From Prorocentrum cordatum (lineage: Eukaryota > Sar > Dinophyceae > Prorocentrales > Prorocentraceae), in contig CAUYUJ010016283.1 of NCBI GenBank assembly GCA_963575745.1, forward strand, positions 859,452-923,451: a stretch of 64,000 nucleotides of DNA, written 5' to 3'. The notes below the pieces were generated by a model. It was given only the letters and a program-made list of their open reading frames with translations. It searched no databases and was not told the DNA's origin. Both the position numbers and the translations under genes were made by a program. Shown piece by piece: positions 12,143 to 21,970 of the stretch (within the stretch, counting starts at the first letter, position 1; each line of letters begins with the position of its first letter).

Positions 12143-14128
12143 CTAGTTCATCTGGATGGTGTTGTTGAGTGCCACGTTCGCCTGCTTGATCTCGGTGACA
12201 GCAACATCCGCGTTGCGAGCAACGTCGTTGAGCTTGGCGCCGAGCGAGGTGGTGGCATTGGCCTGCTTGTCGAGCTGCTCCTGCATAGCGGCCATGGTAG
12301 AAGCTTGGGCCCGTACACTAGCTTCGAGAGCCAAAATTCGCTCGTGCCCAGCATCAGGGAGACGGACAGGGACCGGGGTAGGTGGTGTTTCACGAGGCTC
12401 AACCTGCATCCGCGCGCCGGCCTCACCTTGCGGAGCAGGTTGCTCTGGTGGTTTCCCTTGAAGTGCGGCAAGCCAGGGAGGCGTGGCAGCCTCAGGCGCA
12501 GCAGGTACTTTACCAGTCGGTTGATCAGGTGGTGGCTGTGTGTTGAGGGAGGCGGCGAGGACAACCGTAGGAGCTGCCGCCGAGGTGCTGGTGGGGCTGC
12601 GATTCCCGCTGGTGACCTCGGTGACAACCCAGGGCGTGGTAGCGCCGAACTTCCAGTACTTGTTTGTCGGCTCGGTGTCGGAGCGCGCGATGGCGAAGTT
12701 TGTCTTCTCGTTAATGTCGAAGCCCACGTAGACAATGTCGGCAGTCCATCCGACTGTTTGAGCAGCGTCCGCAACTTGCCCCTTAGTGGCCTTCCCACTT
12801 GGAATGTTGTCGATACGCCATTTGCGTCGGGCCAGCGCCGTGGCTGAGCCTCGTACAGCAGTAGCCGCTTCGCCTGCCTTGGGATGTTCACGTTGCACCC
12901 GTAGTCCGAACTGTCCACGGCCACCCTTCGTAACACCCAATGCGGCCTCGTGAGACTTGGAAATGCTGTAGGCCTCCTGCATGGAGATAGTCTTGTTGAA
13001 CCAGACGGTGTGGACCTTCTTCTTGTCGGTCTCCTGTTTCTCCGCATCGACGCCGATGTAAGAGAAGGTAAAGGTGATGCCTTGGTAGCCTGAGTACTTG
13101 AGGAGCGTGTCCTCCTGATTCTTGGGGATGGCGATCACGGCTCCCAGGATACGTTGACCTGCCTGGCCTCCTGCTCGTAACAGGCGGCTGGGCTCGTCAA
13201 GGAGTGGGATCTCGGGGCAGATGGCCTGCATGGTGGACTTGATGACATCGCGCAGCCCATTGTCCATGGAGATCTTCGCGTCGGACTTTCGAGCCGTCTT
13301 CCAACGCTCGTTGGCTGTGCTGCCCATCTTGTCCTTGCGCTGTCCGCCGACAACGACAGGGGCGGCGCCGCTGAACTGGCTGCTGAAAACCTCATTCATG
13401 GTGGGGGTGACGAGCAGCGTGTCGGCCTCATGGATGGTGATGCGCATGAAGGTCGCATTCCCATCTGCTTCGCCGAGCTGCGCAACATTTGTCTTCATAG
13501 TGACATCAGTCTCGCCGAACTGGTAGATGACGCTATTCATGAAGGTCTTCCTCGGGTTGGTCGTGCCGCGCGGGACCCTGAGCACAGGGATCTGGATCTT
13601 CGCGTGGGCCCAGTTGTCGCTGCCCGTGCCGATGGCCAGGATGGCGAGCGGCTCCTTCTGCCGCCGTAACGCCATGCACCACTTCTCGGCGTCCTCCATG
13701 CTGTGGAGGGAGACAGAGGACTCACACGTGCCATCGGGCAGCTTCTTGGGGGCCTGCGCAATGGGAATGGACCAGTCGTTCCCGTCCAGGGCGATGGGCT
13801 GCGGCCCGGCGGCCGCGGCGCCCTTGCCCTTACCCTTCGTGGTGTTCGTGGTGTTCGTGGAGCCGTCGGTCACCGCAGCGGCAGCCGAGGTGCGCCGCTC
13901 GTGCTCGTGGGTCCACGAGATCTTGTTATTCGTCAAGAGCTTCTGGATGGCTCTCAACTGCTTGTCCTCTAGGGTCTGGTCGAGCACCTGGTCTAGACCC
14001 GCCTGGTCCGTGTGTATCAGCTCGTTGTAGGCCGCGGTAGCGCGATCGCCACCGCCCTGCTGGATGATTCCGACAACCTTCGTTTTGCGAGCTGCGGGCC
14101 CGCTGATCTTCGTCGCCTTCTTCGCCAT
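12143..14128 (-). CDS. LINE-A ORF1 protein, 661 aa
   Basis: An uninterrupted frame with a real ATG (14126-14128). The N-terminus is basic (AKKATK...ARKTK), as expected for a nucleic-acid binder. A low-complexity GKGKGAAAAG linker follows near residue 100. A fold I do not recognise spans about 110-410. About 430-505 begins KWRIDNIPSG and ends PWVVTEV, with the strand-helix spacing of an RRM-like domain, but that is inference. A Pro-rich linker precedes a coiled coil at about 590-661. By position and shape it is the chaperone-like ORF1p that coats LINE RNA. It lies 5' of the endonuclease on the same strand. No zinc knuckle is visible. Confidence 0.75.
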   Translation of the reverse strand: MAKKATKISGPAARKTKVVGIIQQGGGDRATAAYNELIHTDQAGLDQVLDQTLEDKQLRAIQKLLTNNKISWTHEHERRTSAAAAVTDGSTNTTNTTKGKGKGAAAAGPQPIALDGNDWSIPIAQAPKKLPDGTCESSVSLHSMEDAEKWCMALRRQKEPLAILAIGTGSDNWAHAKIQIPVLRVPRGTTNPRKTFMNSVIYQFGETDVTMKTNVAQLGEADGNATFMRITIHEADTLLVTPTMNEVFSSQFSGAAPVVVGGQRKDKMGSTANERWKTARKSDAKISMDNGLRDVIKSTMQAICPEIPLLDEPSRLLRAGGQAGQRILGAVIAIPKNQEDTLLKYSGYQGITFTFSYIGVDAEKQETDKKKVHTVWFNKTISMQEAYSISKSHEAALGVTKGGRGQFGLRVQREHPKAGEAATAVRGSATALARRKWRIDNIPSGKATKGQVADAAQTVGWTADIVYVGFDINEKTNFAIARSDTEPTNKYWKFGATTPWVVTEVTSGNRSPTSTSAAAPTVVLAASLNTQPPPDQPTGKVPAAPEAATPPWLAALQGKPPEQPAPQGEAGARMQVEPRETPPTPVPVRLPDAGHERILALEASVRAQASTMAAMQEQLDKQANATTSLGAKLNDVARNADVAVTEIKQANVALNNTIQMN

Positions 14129-14294
14129 CTCAAAGAATATGGATGGTCGCGAGCGGAGCGAGCAAGGGAAACAACCGATCTTCTGCAGTGATGCTCACTG
14201 TCGGTGCCGCCAGGAGTACGAAAATCGGACTCGGAGGGCAGATCGGAGGGGCTGCGCGCACTCGCTCCCCAGCGAGTTCGAGCCCGAGAGGCAC

Positions 14295-14512
14295 TGATGG
14301 TGATGGTGATGGTGATGGTGATGGTGATGGTGATGGTGATGGTGATGGTGATGGTGATGGTGATGGTGATGGTGATGGTGATGGTGATGGTGATGGTGAT
14401 GGTGATGGTGATGGTGATGGTGATGGTGATGGTGATGGTGATGGTGATGGTGATGGTGATGGTAGTGGTGATGGTGATGGTGATGGTGATGGTGATAGTG
14501 GTAGAGGTGATG
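14295..14512 (+). repeat. (GATGGT)n microsatellite, right flank of LINE-A
   Basis: More than 30 near-perfect GATGGT units, reading as Asp-Gly, Val-Met or Ile-Thr in the various frames. It continues the hexamer that stops at 7080. Confidence 0.97.
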
Positions 14513-14566
14513 GTTATGATGATGATGATGATGATGAAGGTGATGATGTTGATGAGGAAGATCATT

Positions 14567-14631
<65 letters not shown>

Positions 14632-14871
14632 GATCATGGTGAAGATGGTGATGATCCTGATGGCGACGACGATAACGACGACGGCGACGACGACGACGAC
14701 GATGATGATGATGGTGGTGGTGATGACGGTGATGATGATAGTGATAATGATGATGGTGATGATGACGATGATGCTGATGATGATGATGATGCTGATGCTG
14801 GTGATGCTGATAAGTAGGATGATGACGGGTGGTGACGACGGTGATGGTGATGGTGATGGTGATGGTGATGG

Positions 14872-14941
<70 letters not shown>

Positions 14942-15075
14942 GGTGGTGATGATGCTGGCTATGATGAGGACAATGACAACGATGGTGATGATGATAATGA
15001 TAGTGGTGGTGATGATGACAGTGAAGATGATAATGTTGATGTTGCTGATGGTGCTCATGAGAATGGTGATGGTAA
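14513..15075. repeat. GAT/ATC microsatellite with strand switch
   Basis: GATGAT units (14513-14560) are followed by their complement, a run of ATC/CAT triplets (14563-14632), then GAT again (14640-15060). The inverted neighbours could fold into a long hairpin. No gene. Confidence 0.93.
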
Positions 15076-15690
15076 TGGTGGTGGGAATTGCGGCGATAAG
15101 ACGAAAAAAAGACGAGGAGACTGGTGATGATAAAGATGATGATACTGACGGTGATGGTGCTGATGATGTTGGTGGTGATGATGATGATGACGATTATAAC
15201 AAGGATGAGGAAGAAGACGAGAGGAAGAAGGAGGGGCAGAGGAAGGGCAGGAGGCGAGGAATAGGAAAGACGCGCGGCGCTGCCAATTCAAAACGAGGAC
15301 CCAACACACAGGAGTGTTGGGATAAAGGAAAGGAGGAGAGCGATGAGAAGGCAGAGGAGGAGGAGGAGGAGGAAACGTCGAGGAGGAAAAGCACCAGGAG
15401 GAGGAGGAGGAGGATTCGTATGAGGAGGGGGACGAAGGACGAGTGAGATGAGGAGGTGTAAAGGAGGAGGGGGAGGAGCGGGAGGAAGAGAGGAGGGGGA
15501 TGATAAGGAGGAGGTGTAGTGGAAGGGGGAAGGGCGAGGGTGAAAGGACAAAAACGCTGATGCGGAGAACGAGGAGGAGGAGGAGGAGGACGACGACGAC
15601 GACGACGAAAAGCTGAACGAAGACAACGAAGGCGCAGGCGGATCAGGAGCAGGAGGACCACCGAACACTCTGAGGAGTAGCCTTGGCTAG
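15076..15690 (+). repeat. purine-rich (GGA/GAC)n tract
   Basis: Plus-strand G+A-rich sequence with GAGGAGGAG and GACGACGAC runs. Lys/Glu/Arg-rich frames are compositional. Confidence 0.9.
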
Positions 15691-15719
15691 GGATACTGGA
15701 CTCTGACTATAACTTGGGT

Positions 15720-16440
15720 CTTCTTGGAAGCCTCCTCGGCCGTCCTGAGGGCACCTTCAAGGATGGAACAACGTCAGTGGTGCTGAGTGGGATATCTCCT
15801 GGTAACGAGGAAAGATTCCACTTAAACCCCAGTGAGCCTACTTGAAGGTCCTGCAGGTCGTCTGGGGGCGATCGTTGGTGCCTCTTGGGCCGTCTTGGAG
15901 CATCGGGAAGCCGAAAAGGCGGGAGCGCGAGAAACCTGCAGAAACCTTACGAAAAGTAGCTCACTGTCACTCTTGAGGCTTTCTTGTGGGACCTCTTGAA
16001 GGCCTCCCAGGGCGTCTTCGGGGCTTTCCTGGGCCGTCGGGAGGCCATCTGTGACGGTCTAGGCCGACGCGTTCCCCCTCTAGGGTCCCGATCCTAGAAG
16101 AACCGCTGTGAGCTTTATGTGAGGCCTCTTCGGCCGCCTTGGAGGCCTCTTGGACCGTCAGGGCCTTCTTGAAGGTCCTGTAGGCCGTATTGGAGCGACC
16201 TTAGGGGCGTCTTGGAGCATCGGGAAACTGAAAAAGCGGAAACGCGAAAACCATTGAAAAGTCGATGGGGAATCCGTGAATGTTCACTCGTGCAGTTCTG
16301 TAGGGAGGCCTCTTGGAGGCCTCTCGGGGCGTCTTGGGGGCTTCCGGGGCTGTCTGGAGGCCATTTTTGACGGTCTAGGCTGATCCGTCGGCGACTCTTG
16401 GCTCTCTTGGACCATCTTGCAGACCATCTTGGGAACGTTC
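15720..16440. repeat. two-copy repeat, about 317 bp apart
   Basis: GGAGCATCGGGAA followed by a GAAAAxGCGGxAxCGCGA stretch occurs near 15895 and 16212. GGAGGCCATxTxTGACGGTC occurs at about 16040 and 16357. The 317-bp offset is the same for both blocks, so they are diverged tandem copies. No gene seen. Confidence 0.7.
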
Positions 16441-16789
16441 GTGCCGCCCGGAACGGAGTCAGCTGAAATGGTGCCGACTACGGCCCCCGTGGCCAGGGCC
16501 AGATTTCGAGGGGTATTCCCCCCAGAACCCCCACAAGCTACTCCTAAACGGGAACCCCTCTGCATACGGACACATGGTACGTACATTGGATGAAGATGTG
16601 TCACATGTTCCACCACCTCGCGGCCTAAAACATGGCATGGGATATTGCAGAATGCACCCTCATGGCGGCAACTGTCACAGAGTACGGCCTTCTCCAGACT
16701 GGGGAAGCGACTTGACCCATGCTACTGCACTCTGGGGCATCCGAGCTGGAATGCTCTTCTGCAAAGTCACAGCGTAAAGAACAAAAAAT

Positions 16790-16794
<5 letters not shown>
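16441..16794. other. low-copy sequence, no supported gene
   Basis: A 110-codon minus frame (16284-16616) spans the repeat above but matches nothing I know and has no clear start context. I see no RNA gene. Confidence 0.5.
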
Positions 16795-16855
<61 letters not shown>

Positions 16856-17043
16856 GCATCATCAGCATCATCAGCATCAGCATCACCATCACCATCATCA
16901 TCAGCAGCAGCATCAGCATCATCATCAGCAGCAGCAGCATCATCATAATCAGTATCATCGTCCACATCCTGCTTTTCGTCGTCCTCCTCTTCCTCCTCCT
17001 CCTCATCATCATCCTCTGCTCACTTTCACCGCGCGTCACCAGT

Positions 17044-17107
<64 letters not shown>

Positions 17108-18110
17108 CCGTCATCGTCATCGTCATCGTCATCAGCATCAGCATCAGCATCATCAGTATCATCAGCATAATCAGCATCACCACCAGCATCGCCATCCTCA
17201 TTATCATCAGCATCATCATCACCATCAGCATCAGCATCAGCATCAGCATCATCATCAGCATCGTTATCATCAGCATCATCAGCAGCAGCATAAACGTCAT
17301 CATCCTCATCATCATCATCATCTTCATCATCAGCAGCAGCATCAGCATCAGCAGCATCATCATCATCCTCAGCATCAGCAGCAGCAACATCAGCAGCAGC
17401 ATCAGTATCAGCAGTAGCACCAGCATCATGATCAGCATCAGCATCGGCATGATTATCATCGTCGTCATCATCGTGATCATCATCATCATCAGAAGCATCA
17501 TCATCACCGTCATCGTCATCGTCATCGTCATCAGTATCAGTATCAGCATCATCAGTATCATCAGCATAATCAGCATCACCACCAGCATCGCCATCCTCAT
17601 TATCATCAGCATCATCATCATCACCATCATCATCAGCATCAGCATCAGCATCATCATCAGCATCGTTATCATCAGCATCATCAGCAGCAGCACAAACTTC
17701 ATCATCCTCATCATCATCATCATCATCAGCATCTTCATCATCATCAGCAGTATCAGCATCAGCAGCATCATCATCATCCTCAGCATCAGCAGCAGCAACA
17801 TCAGCAGCAGCATCAGTCTCAGCAGTAGCACCAGCATCATGATCATCATCAGCATCGGCATAATTATCATCGTGGTCATCATCGTCGTCAGCATCATCGT
17901 CACCATCATCATCATCACCATCATCAGCATCGTCATCAGTATCAGCATCAGAATTAGCATCATCATCATCGGCATGAGCACCTTCATCATCATCAGCAGC
18001 ATCATCAGCAACATCATCATCGTCATCAACATCATCGTCCACATCCTGATCCTTGTCATCCTCCTCTTCCTCCTCCTCCTCCTCATCCTCTGCTTACTTC
18101 TACCGCGCGT
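16795..18110. repeat. CAT/CAG microsatellite block with an internal 410-bp duplication
   Basis: Composed of ATC, AGC and GTC triplets. GCAGTAGCACCAGCATCATG occurs at 17411 and 17822, and ATCAGCATAATCAGCATCAC at about 17161 and 17570, so a segment of about 410 bp was duplicated. A non-repeat edge (CGTCCACATCCTG, then a CTCTGCT segment, then CCGCGCGTCACCA) appears at 16960-17040 and again at 18030-18112. His-, Asp- or Met-rich frames are artefacts. Confidence 0.93.
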
Positions 18111-18285
18111 CACCAATTTCTCCCCGCTTGGAAAGCGATTGCTATATGATCAAGGGGCACAAATGACAACCCTCGGGGCGCTCAGACATAGATTCATATG
18201 TTACGGTCTCCTCAAGTCTGGTATCATGTGACGCCCATGTCGCCAGTGCAGAAATGAAATGTTACATCATGCGGCCCTCTGGGAT
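18111..18285. other. short low-copy spacer, downstream of the glycosyltransferase-like gene
   Basis: It holds the 3' flank of the minus-strand gene. No canonical polyadenylation signal stands out; dinoflagellate genes often lack AATAAA. Confidence 0.5.
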
Positions 18286-19521
18286 CTAGGGACGAGAGGT
18301 GCCGCGGCTTCCGGCTCCCCGGGTTCCGAGGAAGAGTTCTGTCAGATCGAACGGCCTTCTCGCTCGTGCGCGAGAGCGTGTCACACGGTACAGCCCCCCG
18401 AAGTGACGAGAGCTGTCACAGGCTACTGACGACAAAGCGGTTCTCGAAGACCCGCCGACGGGATTGCCGCAGGCACCTGGATATGACGATATCACGGGCA
18501 AGCTCATGTGTGTCTTTGATGCCCCAGCAACTTTTTGAAATTCGGAGAAGTACCTCGATGATAAGCGAGAGTTGATGAATCGTTTGCTCAAGTTCCACAT
18601 TTCATGCTCATCTGGTGTTGAATCAAAGAGGGCGCTTCTGAGCTCGCAATCGTATTGGCCAAATGCGAGGCCATTGTAATACAATTTGTATTGGAACTCG
18701 ACCTCAAAGAATGGGCTATTCTCGGGCATGTTTACTGTAAATCCTCCCACTGTCTTCCAGGCCGACTTCCGTACCCATTGCGTGGATGCGCTCCAGCCAG
18801 GTGTGAGATAAGAGAATCGACGCTTAAGGAAATTGTTGCGCCGCGCAAAATTGTACGCCTCCACATTGTCTCGGTGCGTGATTCCAGAATACACTTCCTC
18901 AGTGGAACCACAATCGTAGTTTCCACAACAATCATCTCCCGTTCGCGTTTCTGGGTACTTGTTTCTCCGCTTTGGTGATAAATCGTCAGTGCCGATTTCA
19001 CGCGGCTTGCCAATATCAATAAACCCATGGGAACACACCAAACTGCCTAAGTTCGGATTTGCGCCTAGTAGTTCCCTTGCGTGGCTCTTCCATAAGTCAA
19101 TGGTATTGTCGGGCGCACCAGCTGGCATCTCGTCGTCACGCAAAAGGCAAACGATTGCATTGGCCTTTTTGACATGATCCATGCCAACATTGAACGCTTC
19201 GTGTTCTGCCAAGTGTGTATCCACTTCAACTATCGTAACATATCCTGGCAATGATGTCTGCGTGGTGCATCCATTCAAAAACACGATTTGCGATCCCTCC
19301 GAATTGAGCGCTGTACAAAGATTGTATGCGTTATCACACGCGCCAACGCCATGGATCACAAAAGCCATTGGTGGAGACTGATCAACTGAGCAATCAGGAG
19401 CTTGCACTGCTTTTTGAACAAGTGGGACAAGCTCACTAATATCACGTGGTTGTACAGCGACGTTCGTCAGCTTCAATGCGCTACATCGCAACAACAGGCA
19501 TAGCACAAGCAGCCTGCGCAT
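18286..19521 (-). CDS. glycosyltransferase-like protein (GT-A/GT2 type), secretory
   Basis: An intronless 411-aa frame. The longer frame opens nine codons earlier with TTG; I chose the ATG at 19519-19521, which gives a clean signal peptide (MRRLLVLCLLLRCSA). HGVGACDNAYNLC at about 57-69 starts the Rossmann-like half. NVGMDHVKKANAIVCLLRDD at 111-130 matches the GT-A pattern before the DxD-type metal motif (DDE, 129-131). GWSASTQWVRKSAW at 242-255 followed by GGF (259-261) and an acidic EVEF (273-276) matches the acceptor side of GT2-like enzymes. It would transfer a sugar in the Golgi or ER. The last 40 residues are Arg/Ser-rich and may be poorly conserved. Donor and acceptor cannot be read from sequence. 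No neighbour suggests a pathway. Confidence 0.75.
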   Translation of the reverse strand: MRRLLVLCLLLRCSALKLTNVAVQPRDISELVPLVQKAVQAPDCSVDQSPPMAFVIHGVGACDNAYNLCTALNSEGSQIVFLNGCTTQTSLPGYVTIVEVDTHLAEHEAFNVGMDHVKKANAIVCLLRDDEMPAGAPDNTIDLWKSHARELLGANPNLGSLVCSHGFIDIGKPREIGTDDLSPKRRNKYPETRTGDDCCGNYDCGSTEEVYSGITHRDNVEAYNFARRNNFLKRRFSYLTPGWSASTQWVRKSAWKTVGGFTVNMPENSPFFEVEFQYKLYYNGLAFGQYDCELRSALFDSTPDEHEMWNLSKRFINSRLSSRYFSEFQKVAGASKTHMSLPVISSYPGACGNPVGGSSRTALSSVACDSSRHFGGLYRVTRSRARARRPFDLTELFLGTRGAGSRGTSRP

Positions 19522-19844
19522 GTTACTAGTATACGCCCTCAGGCTCAATCAAAGAACTTATGGATGGAACAAAACCCGTGCAATCAAATATGTAACATAC
19601 AATGCAGAGTGCGTTGAGGCATACTTGATTGAACCAAGATTGGGCCACAAATGGTACTGCATTGAATCAAGGTTCGATGTGTGTTCTAAACGTTTTCCCA
19701 CTGGAAACAACTAGGAAAAAACTGGCCGGACAAGAACGGAAAGCGTCGCTTTAGTCCCCCAAGCATGTGGAAAATGCTCTGTTGTTGTTATGCCGCGCAG
19801 GTATGCCGTGGCGCGCATGTCGGCGTGCGTGCGGGGTGTGTTTT
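19522..19844. other. 5' flank of the glycosyltransferase-like gene
   Basis: Low-copy sequence upstream of the minus-strand gene. No TATA box or other core promoter element I can defend. Confidence 0.5.
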
Positions 19845-21725
19845 GTGCTCCTGTGTGTTCTGCCGTGCTCCTGTTCTGCCGTGCTTCTGTGTTCTGCCGT
19901 GCCTCTGTGTGCTCTGTGTGTTCTGCCGTGTTCCTATATCTGCCGTGCGGATCGTCGCGGTGGTCGTTTAGGCAGAGCTTCTGGGCGCACACGGCAGAAA
20001 AAGATGATGAGCACGGCAGAATAGGCCCCAAGAGCGAAGGAGCACGGCAGAGAAAGACAAGGAACACGGCAGAATAGACCCCAAGAGCAAATGAGTACGG
20101 CAGAATACACCCCAAAAGCTAAGGAGCACGGCAGAAAATGACCAGGAGCACGGCAGAATAGACCTCAAGAGCTAAGGAGCAGGCAGAAAAAGACCAGGAG
20201 CACGGCAGATTAGGCCCCAAGAGCGAAGGAGCACGGCAGAAAAAGACCAGGAGCACGGCAGAATAGACCCCAGGAGCTAAGGAGCAGGGCTGGATATGCC
20301 TCAAGTGCGAAGGAGTACGGCAGAGAAAGACCAGGAGCACGGCAGGATAGACCCCAAAAGCTAAGGAGCACAGCAGAGAATGACCAGGAGCACGGCAGAA
20401 TAGGCCCCAAGAGCGACTGAGCACGGCAGAAAAAAAAACAGAAGCACGCCAGAGTAGACCCCGAGAGCTGAAGGAGTGCGGGAAAATAGACCCCAAGAGC
20501 GAAGGAGCAAACCAGAAAAAGACGAGGAGCACAGCAGAATAGAACCCAAAAGACACGGAACACGGCAGAATATGCCCCAAGTGCAAAGGAGCACGGCAGA
20601 AAAAAAGTAGGAGCACGGCAGACAAAGACCAGGAGCACAGCAGAATAGGCCCCATGAGCGAAGGAGCACGTCGGAAACAAACCAGGAGCATGGCAGAATA
20701 GACTCCAAGAGCTGCCGAGCACGGCAGAAAAAGACCAGGAGCACGGCAGAATAGACCCCAAGAGCTAAGGAGCACGGCATAATAGGCCCCAACAGCGAAA
20801 AAGGCGCCAGAAAAAGACCAGGAGCACGGCAGAACATGCCCCAAGAGCTAAGGACGACGGCAGAAAAAAACCGAAACACAGCAGAAAAGGCCCGAGGAGC
20901 CAAGGAGTACGACAGAAAAGACCAGGAGCACGGCAGAATAGGCCCGAAGAGCGAAGGAGCAAACCAGAAAAAGACGAGGAGCACGGCAGAATAGAACCCA
21001 AGAGACAAGGAGCACGGCAGAAGATGCCCCAAGTGCGAAGAAGCACGGCAGAAAATGACCCGGAGCACGGCAGAATAGACCCCCAGAGCTCAGGGGCACG
21101 GCAGAAGAAGACCAGGACCACGGCAGAATAGACCCCGGCAGAAAAAGACCAGGAGCACGGCAGAATAGGCCCCATGAGCGAAGGAGCACGGCAGAAAAAA
21201 AACAACGAGAACGGCAGAGTAGACCCCAAGAGCTGAGGAGCACGGCAGAAGAGGCCCTAAGAGCGAAGGAGCATGACAGAAAAAAAACAGGAGCACGGCA
21301 GAATAGACCCCAAGAGCTGAGGAGCACGGCAGAATAGGCGCCAGGAGAGAAGGAGCATTGCAAAACACGACCAGTGACCAGGAGCACGACAGAATAGACC
21401 GCGAGAGCTAAGGAGCACGGCAAGATAGATGCAAGAAAACACCATAATACGCCCCAAGTAAGAAGGAGCACGCAATAAAAACACAAGGAGCACGGCAGAA
21501 TAAACCCCGAAAGCGAAGGAGCACGGCAGAATATGCCCCAAGAGCTAAGGAGCACTGCAGAAAACGACCAGGAGCACGGCATCATAAGCCCCAAGAACAA
21601 AGGATTGTGACAGAAAATGGCCAGGAGCATGGCAGAATAGGCCCGTAGAGCGAAGGAGGACGGCACAAAAAAAAAAAACGAGCATTGCAGAATAGACCCC
21701 GTGACCGAAGGAGCACGGCAGAACT
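19845..21725. repeat. minisatellite GAGCACGGCAGAA, unit about 50-60 bp, with inversion
   Basis: GACCAGGAGCACGGCAGAA and AATAGxCCCCAAGAGCxAAG alternate for about 1.7 kb from 20000. The first 100 bp (19845-19945) carry the reverse complement, TTCTGCCGTGCTCCTG, so the array switches direction around 19950-19990. Minus frames reading CRAPxLLGxILPCSW are translations of the unit. Confidence 0.93.
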
Positions 21726-21970
21726 GCTCGTTCTTTGCCTTGCTCTTTTTTCGCCGACCATGCTCCGTCCGATTTTTTGAGGATGCATGCAGCGAGAGCG
21801 CGATTTTCAACACGAGAGGTAGTAAAAACGCCACTCCAAGATATATTTGTTGTTGGGATGTCTCAGGCGAGACACCCGTTTTTGAACATCTGTCGAACTC
21901 GCGGCTCCCATGTTTAACGGATGTCTCAAGCGAAGAAGCTCTCCGGGAAAAAACTGCCCCCAGGTTGACA

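Larger units (their letters stand above)
7081..14294 (-). mobile_element. LINE-A, non-LTR retrotransposon with RNase H inserted in (GATGGT)n
   Basis: A 7.2-kb minus-strand element. From 5' to 3' it holds ORF1 (661 aa, intact), then an APE-type endonuclease, an RT and an RNase H split over several frames. Its limits are set by (GATGGT)n abutting both ends. The 3' non-coding part is 7081-7316 and the 5' leader 14129-14294. The leader holds a small hairpin (CTCGCTCCCCAGCGAG). The intact ORF1 beside a frame-broken ORF2 suggests recent decay or sequencing indels. I see no poly(A) tail; the 3' end runs straight into the microsatellite. Confidence 0.85.

Noticed and set aside
14143-15127. Asp/Gly, Met/Val and His-rich frames
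   Set aside because: GATGGT and GAT microsatellite translations.
16767-18116. 449-codon Met/Leu-rich and 338-codon Asp-rich minus frames
   Set aside because: Produced by CAT/CAG/GTC triplets; every frame is open.
20119-21834. Leu/Ser/Cys-rich minus frames resembling membrane proteins
   Set aside because: Hydrophobicity comes from the GAGCACGGCAGAA unit; the frames shift with copy-length variation and overlap each other.
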